From assembly GCA_003212295.1 (NCBI GenBank), contig QCQC01000002.1, positions 1 to 64,000 on the forward strand: 64,000 nt of DNA, written 5' to 3'. Source of the stretch: Pelagibacteraceae bacterium AG-447-E22 (GTDB lineage Bacteria > Pseudomonadota > Alphaproteobacteria > Pelagibacterales > Pelagibacteraceae). The notes below the pieces were generated by a model, which worked only from the letters and a program-made list of their open reading frames with translations, was not told the origin of the DNA and searched no databases. Below are positions 60,610 to 64,000 of the stretch, piece by piece (the stretch's first letter is position 1; every line of letters begins with the position of its first letter). A program made the translations under genes and the position numbers.

Positions 60610-63161
60610 TTTACAATAAAATTTATTAGTTTATTTTTAACATAAATTTTTCTAACGATTTCTTTATCATTGAGATATTTTTTAAACTCATCTCTTTTTT
60701 TTACTAATTCAATTAAATTATCTTCGTTAATATCATTTTCACACTCTAATAAACCTCTTTTTTTACCATTGAATTGAACAACTATGGTATTAGATTTTTT
60801 TGATAAATATCTTTTATCAATTTCTGGCCATACAGTATCAATTTTTTCATTAATTGTGCTTATACATTCTGAAATCATGTGAGGTAACACTGGTTGCATT
60901 ACTTTCAATATTTTTAGGTAATTTTCTTTAAAAATTAATGTTTTAATTTTTTTTTCAATCTTACATGTATTAAGAAAATTATAAATTTCATGAAAATTTG
61001 CAATTATCACATTGTAGTGGAAATTTTCTAAATTAAATGTAATTTTTTGGATTATTTGGTTTGTAAAAATATTAATTTCTTCATCTATTCCATTATCTTT
61101 AGTTAATTTAGATTTTTCTAAAAATAATTTATCTCTAATTTCATTATGTAAATCCCAAAATTTTTGAACAAATTTATATGATGATTGCATGCCTGTATCT
61201 GACCATTGAACATCTTTTTCAGGTGGGCTGTCTGATAAAATAAAAAATCTCACAGCATCTGCTCCATAGGTTTCAAACATTATTTCAGGGTCAATTGTAT
61301 TTTTTTTTGATTTTGACATAGACTCTGAAGCACCTACCATAACTTTCTTCGAGCTATCATTTTTTAGATAAAAATCCTTACCATTCTCACTTGAAACTTC
61401 ATCTGGACTATACCAAGTATTATCTATTTTATAGGTTTGATGACAGACCATACCTTGTGTAAATAAACCTTTAAATGGTTCAGATATTTTGAATTTATCA
61501 TTTTTGAAGTCCAAGGCTTTTGTAAAAAATCGAGAATATAAAAGATGTAGAATAGCATGCTCAACTCCTCCAATATATTGATCTACTGGCATCCAATATT
61601 CTATATCTTTTAAGCTAAAACCTTCCTCTTTATTATTTGCAGAGCAAAATCTTAAAAAATACCAAGATGAATCTACGAAGGTATCTAAAGTATCTGTTTC
61701 TAATTTACATTCTTCATTTCCTATTTTTATTTTTTTCCATTCATCTTGATGGTCTAGTGGATTACCATTCACATTCAGGTTAATTTTTTCTGGTAGTTTT
61801 ATTGGAAGTTTATCCTGAGGTACTTTTAAAATTTCATTTTTTGAATTATACGCTATTGGAATTGGACATCCCCAATATCTTTGTCTTGAAACACCCCAAT
61901 CTTTTAATCTGAAATTGATTTTTTTTTTTCCTATATTTTTTTTTTCTAATATTTCAATAGTCTTTAAAATCGACTCATTTGGCACAACTAGACCATTAAG
62001 GAAATCTGAATTAAATATTTCACCAGGGCCTGTATAAGCAATTTTATCTATTTTGAAGTCATCCTTTTCATTCAATGGTTTAACAACTGGTTTTATTTTT
62101 AATTTGTATTTATTTGCAAAATCCAGATCTCTTTGGTCATGAGCTGGACAACCAAAAACTGCACCAAAACCATAATCCATTAAAACAAAGTTTGCAAAAT
62201 AAACTGGAACTTTTTCGTCATTCAAAGGATTTAAGGCGATTAAATTTGTTTTAAACCCTAGCTTTTCTGCTTGAGAAATTGATTCTTCTGTCGTACCCGT
62301 TTTTGAACAATTAGATTTAAACTTTTCAAATTCTTTATCACCATTATAAATTTCAGCTATTGGATGATCGACAGATACTGCAAGGAATGACATGCCAAAA
62401 AGAGTGTCAGGTCTTGTTGTAAAACATTTAATTTCTTTGAATTTGTTATTTCCTTCAATTTTAAAATTTAATTCACAACCAAAAGATTTACCGATCCAAT
62501 TTTTTTGCATTAATTTAACTTTGTTCGGCCATTCATCTAGTTTTTCGAGACCTTCCAAAAGTTCGTCTGAAAATTTAGTTATATTAAAAAACCATTGATT
62601 TAATTTTTTTCTTTCTACTATTGCTCCTGATCTCCATCCTTTACCATTAATTACCTGTTCATTAGCTAAAACAGTTTTATCTACAGGATCCCAATTGACA
62701 TAGTTTTCTTTTCTATAGACCAAACCTTTATCATATAGATCTAAGAAAAATTTTTGTTGGTGTTTGTAGTATTCTGGAGAGCAAGTAGAAATTTCTCTAT
62801 CCCAATCTATTGAAAGCCCAAGTTTTTTAAGCTGTGTTTTCATGGTAGCTATGTTTTTTTCCGTCCAATCTTTTGGATCAAGATTATTTAATTTTGCGGC
62901 ATTTTCAGCTGGCATACCAAAGGAATCCCATCCCATTGGATGTAGAACGTTAAAACCTTTTAGTTTTTTGTATCTTGATAATACATCACCAATTGTATAA
63001 TTTCTCACATGTCCCATATGTATTTTTCCAGAGGGATATGGAAACATTTCTAGACAATAAAATTTCTTTTTTTTAAGATCAATATCGACTTTGAAAGAAC
63101 TATTTTCCTCCCATACTTTTTGCCATTTTTTTTCGATAGATTTAAAATTGTACCTGTTCAC
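60606..63161 (-). CDS. leuS: Leucyl-tRNA synthetase
   Basis: This 851-residue class I synthetase has HMGH at 48-51 ([15 protein letters not shown]), the editing domain with TTRPDTLFG, and MSKSK at 615-619 ([11 protein letters not shown]). Length is near normal (about 860). It begins GTG, and its 3' end overlaps lptE by 4 nt. It charges tRNA-Leu, and the CP1 editing region is present. It forms the minus-strand DUF3576-leuS-lptE-holA run. Confidence 0.98.
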   Translation of the reverse strand: MNRYNFKSIEKKWQKVWEENSSFKVDIDLKKKKFYCLEMFPYPSGKIHMGHVRNYTIGDVLSRYKKLKGFNVLHPMGWDSFGMPAENAAKLNNLDPKDWTEKNIATMKTQLKKLGLSIDWDREISTCSPEYYKHQQKFFLDLYDKGLVYRKENYVNWDPVDKTVLANEQVINGKGWRSGAIVERKKLNQWFFNITKFSDELLEGLEKLDEWPNKVKLMQKNWIGKSFGCELNFKIEGNNKFKEIKCFTTRPDTLFGMSFLAVSVDHPIAEIYNGDKEFEKFKSNCSKTGTTEESISQAEKLGFKTNLIALNPLNDEKVPVYFANFVLMDYGFGAVFGCPAHDQRDLDFANKYKLKIKPVVKPLNEKDDFKIDKIAYTGPGEIFNSDFLNGLVVPNESILKTIEILEKKNIGKKKINFRLKDWGVSRQRYWGCPIPIAYNSKNEILKVPQDKLPIKLPEKINLNVNGNPLDHQDEWKKIKIGNEECKLETDTLDTFVDSSWYFLRFCSANNKEEGFSLKDIEYWMPVDQYIGGVEHAILHLLYSRFFTKALDFKNDKFKISEPFKGLFTQGMVCHQTYKIDNTWYSPDEVSSENGKDFYLKNDSSKKVMVGASESMSKSKKNTIDPEIMFETYGADAVRFFILSDSPPEKDVQWSDTGMQSSYKFVQKFWDLHNEIRDKLFLEKSKLTKDNGIDEEINIFTNQIIQKITFNLENFHYNVIIANFHEIYNFLNTCKIEKKIKTLIFKENYLKILKVMQPVLPHMISECISTINEKIDTVWPEIDKRYLSKKSNTIVVQFNGKKRGLLECENDINEDNLIELVKKRDEFKKYLNDKEIVRKIYVKNKLINFIVK

Positions 63162-63165
63162 AAAT

Positions 63166-63729
63166 TTATTGATTTGACGGATCTGGATAAACCTTTTTAG
63201 GTCTTCTTTTTTTTAATTCCTCATCTAAATCTTTTTTATAAATTGCTGCCTTTTTTAAAATTTTACTTTTAATTTGGTTATCTAAATCACTTTCTACTTT
63301 TTTAATTACACACTGATTATTTTGATTACAGTCTCTTTTTCTTATATCAATTTTAAGTGCATCCGATCTAACTTCATTAGTTAAAAAAGTGATGGTTATT
63401 TTTACCGCTTCTTGTGGATTATCTTCACTATACCAATCAGTTATTATTAACCCGCCGGCATAATCAACATTTGAAATACTCATAAAATCAATTGTATCTA
63501 AAGATGCACGCCACAAAGGATTAGAAGAGGCAAATAAAAAATTGGTTTCTTTATTACCACCGAAACTTCCACCTATATTTATACCTCTTCCTTCTTTAAC
63601 ATTTTGTCTGGCTCTTTCTTTTCCACTAACGATAGGCTTTGAATCCCAATCAATTTTACTGCATGAATTTAAGGAAATTATTAAAAGTGGAATTAAGGAT
63701 ATTTTTGAAAAAGATTTAATTAAATTCAT
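63166..63729 (-). CDS. DUF3576 lipoprotein
   Basis: This 187-residue protein has a lipoprotein signal (hydrophobic core and LNSC, Cys23), then a basic region, the conserved INIGGSFGG and [52 protein letters not shown]. This is the DUF3576 family found beside leuS in alphaproteobacteria. It is probably exported to the outer membrane, with unknown function. It is 4 nt before leuS. Confidence 0.88.
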   Translation of the reverse strand: MNLIKSFSKISLIPLLIISLNSCSKIDWDSKPIVSGKERARQNVKEGRGINIGGSFGGNKETNFLFASSNPLWRASLDTIDFMSISNVDYAGGLIITDWYSEDNPQEAVKITITFLTNEVRSDALKIDIRKRDCNQNNQCVIKKVESDLDNQIKSKILKKAAIYKKDLDEELKKRRPKKVYPDPSNQ

Positions 63730-63777
63730 AATAAATGATGGTTTAACTGAATAAATAGTGATTTCAAAAGGTAATTT

Positions 63778-63795
63778 TGTTGCAAAAATGCAACA
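63778..63795. repeat. 7-bp inverted repeat in the porin upstream region
   Basis: TGTTGCA (63778-63784) and TGCAACA (63789-63795) are perfect inverted arms with loop AAAA. They may be an operator or hairpin of the divergent DUF3576/porin control region. Confidence 0.35.
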
Positions 63796-63816
63796 TAATT
63801 GAAAATTTTGATAAGA

Positions 63817-63856
63817 TTACCAAGAATTTTGAAATTTGTGTCGTTTTTCTTGGTAA
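63817..63856. repeat. 10-bp inverted repeat upstream of porin
   Basis: TTACCAAGAA (63817-63826) and TTCTTGGTAA (63847-63856) are perfect inverted arms separated by 20 nt, located 43 nt before the porin ATG. Such a long perfect match in AT-rich DNA suggests a dyad operator or a leader stem. Confidence 0.5.
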
Positions 63857-63898
63857 AAGCGCTCATTCATATAATTAATTATATAACAAAGGAGTAAT

Positions 63899-64000
63899 AT
63901 GAATAATTTAAAAAAACTGGGCTTAACAGCTCTAGCTGGTTCATTAGCGGTAACTGCTGCTAATGCTACTGAATATTCAGTAACTGGTGATGCAATATTA
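63899..64000 (+). CDS. Porin-like outer-membrane protein (partial, N-terminus only)
   Basis: 34 codons are visible to the window edge. They begin MNNLKKLGLTALAGSLAVTAANA, a clear signal peptide cleaved before TEYSVTGDAIL, the typical start of SAR11 and other alphaproteobacterial porins. A strong GGAG Shine-Dalgarno sequence lies 4 nt upstream of the ATG. The barrel is beyond the window, so the family is inferred from the signal and the first strand. Confidence 0.7.
   Translation, partial: MNNLKKLGLTALAGSLAVTAANATEYSVTGDAIL

Noticed and set aside
1-64000. CRISPR arrays, prophage, insertion sequences or defence islands
   Set aside because: No regularly spaced direct repeats, transposase, integrase or recognised defence gene was seen on either strand.

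Overview
The window is very AT-rich and gene-dense, with short or overlapping intergenic gaps and alphaproteobacterial gene content. Gene order and protein character (lysine- and asparagine-rich proteins, minimal spacers, TPR-sulfotransferases, a porin, an acetate-type symporter) point to a streamlined marine SAR11 / Pelagibacter-like bacterium. This assignment is an inference from gene content; no rRNA is present. I see no prophage, insertion sequence, CRISPR array or other obvious mobile element.

Layout. (1) 1-2.5 kb, minus strand: cytochrome c maturation genes ccmC-ccmD-ccmE-ccmF (ccmF cut by the window edge), preceded by a structured leader or small RNA candidate and by hspQ. (2) 2.5-7.1 kb: septation protein YciB, DUF2794, a BI-1 family membrane protein, an aldo/keto reductase, an IalB-like secreted protein and argG. 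(3) 7.1-14.5 kb: a probable light-linked accessory island. It holds a short photolyase-like protein with its FAD domain at the N terminus, an FeS-BCP-type photolyase that lacks the CxxC cluster ligands, a 42-residue DUF2256 zinc protein that I found by hand, a glutamine-amidotransferase-like protein, an SDR without the catalytic Tyr, a PQQ-type sugar dehydrogenase and an MBL-fold hydrolase. (4) 14.5-23.8 kb: small membrane proteins, an FkbM methyltransferase, folD, yggT, an MscS channel, hemD-hemC, tsaD, an EVE protein and acs. (5) 23.9-26.4 kb: a two-gene sodium/substrate symporter (DUF4212 plus SSS) that ends in the one clear intrinsic terminator of the window. (6) 26.4-37 kb: rpe, heparinase-like gene, purH, a pterin dehydratase, tRNA-Gly(GCC), a TPR-sulfotransferase, a Lon-N protein, a UbiH-like monooxygenase, ftsK and lolA. 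(7) 36.7-40.6 kb, minus strand: GNAT, HIT, then hisE-hisF-hisA-hisH-hisB. (8) 40.6-43.6 kb: hslVU, Smr and a Tim44-like protein.

(9) 43.6-63.7 kb is the classic alphaproteobacterial replication-origin neighbourhood. fxsA-secB lead into the block dnaQ-coaE-aroE-maf-ppsR on the minus strand. An AT-rich 281-bp gap with DnaA-box-like 9-mers follows, then hemE-hemH-hemJ-rho, mnmE, mnmG-rsmG-parA-parB on the plus strand, and holA-lptE-leuS and a DUF3576 lipoprotein on the minus strand. The ppsR(DUF299)/hemE gap is where oriC lies in Caulobacter and Rickettsia. A near-perfect parS site sits inside the start of rsmG, about 0.6 kb before parA. The window ends in the first 34 codons of a porin-like outer-membrane protein whose upstream region carries two perfect inverted repeats.

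Other notable observations are paired sigma-32-like promoters placed almost against the start codons of hslV and hspQ, an EF-hand-like loop inside the sodium symporter, and a strongly lysine-rich N-terminal tail on acetyl-CoA synthetase. I did not find a wholly new defence-type or mobile system. The most unusual block is the photolyase/DUF2256 island at 7.9-12.4 kb.
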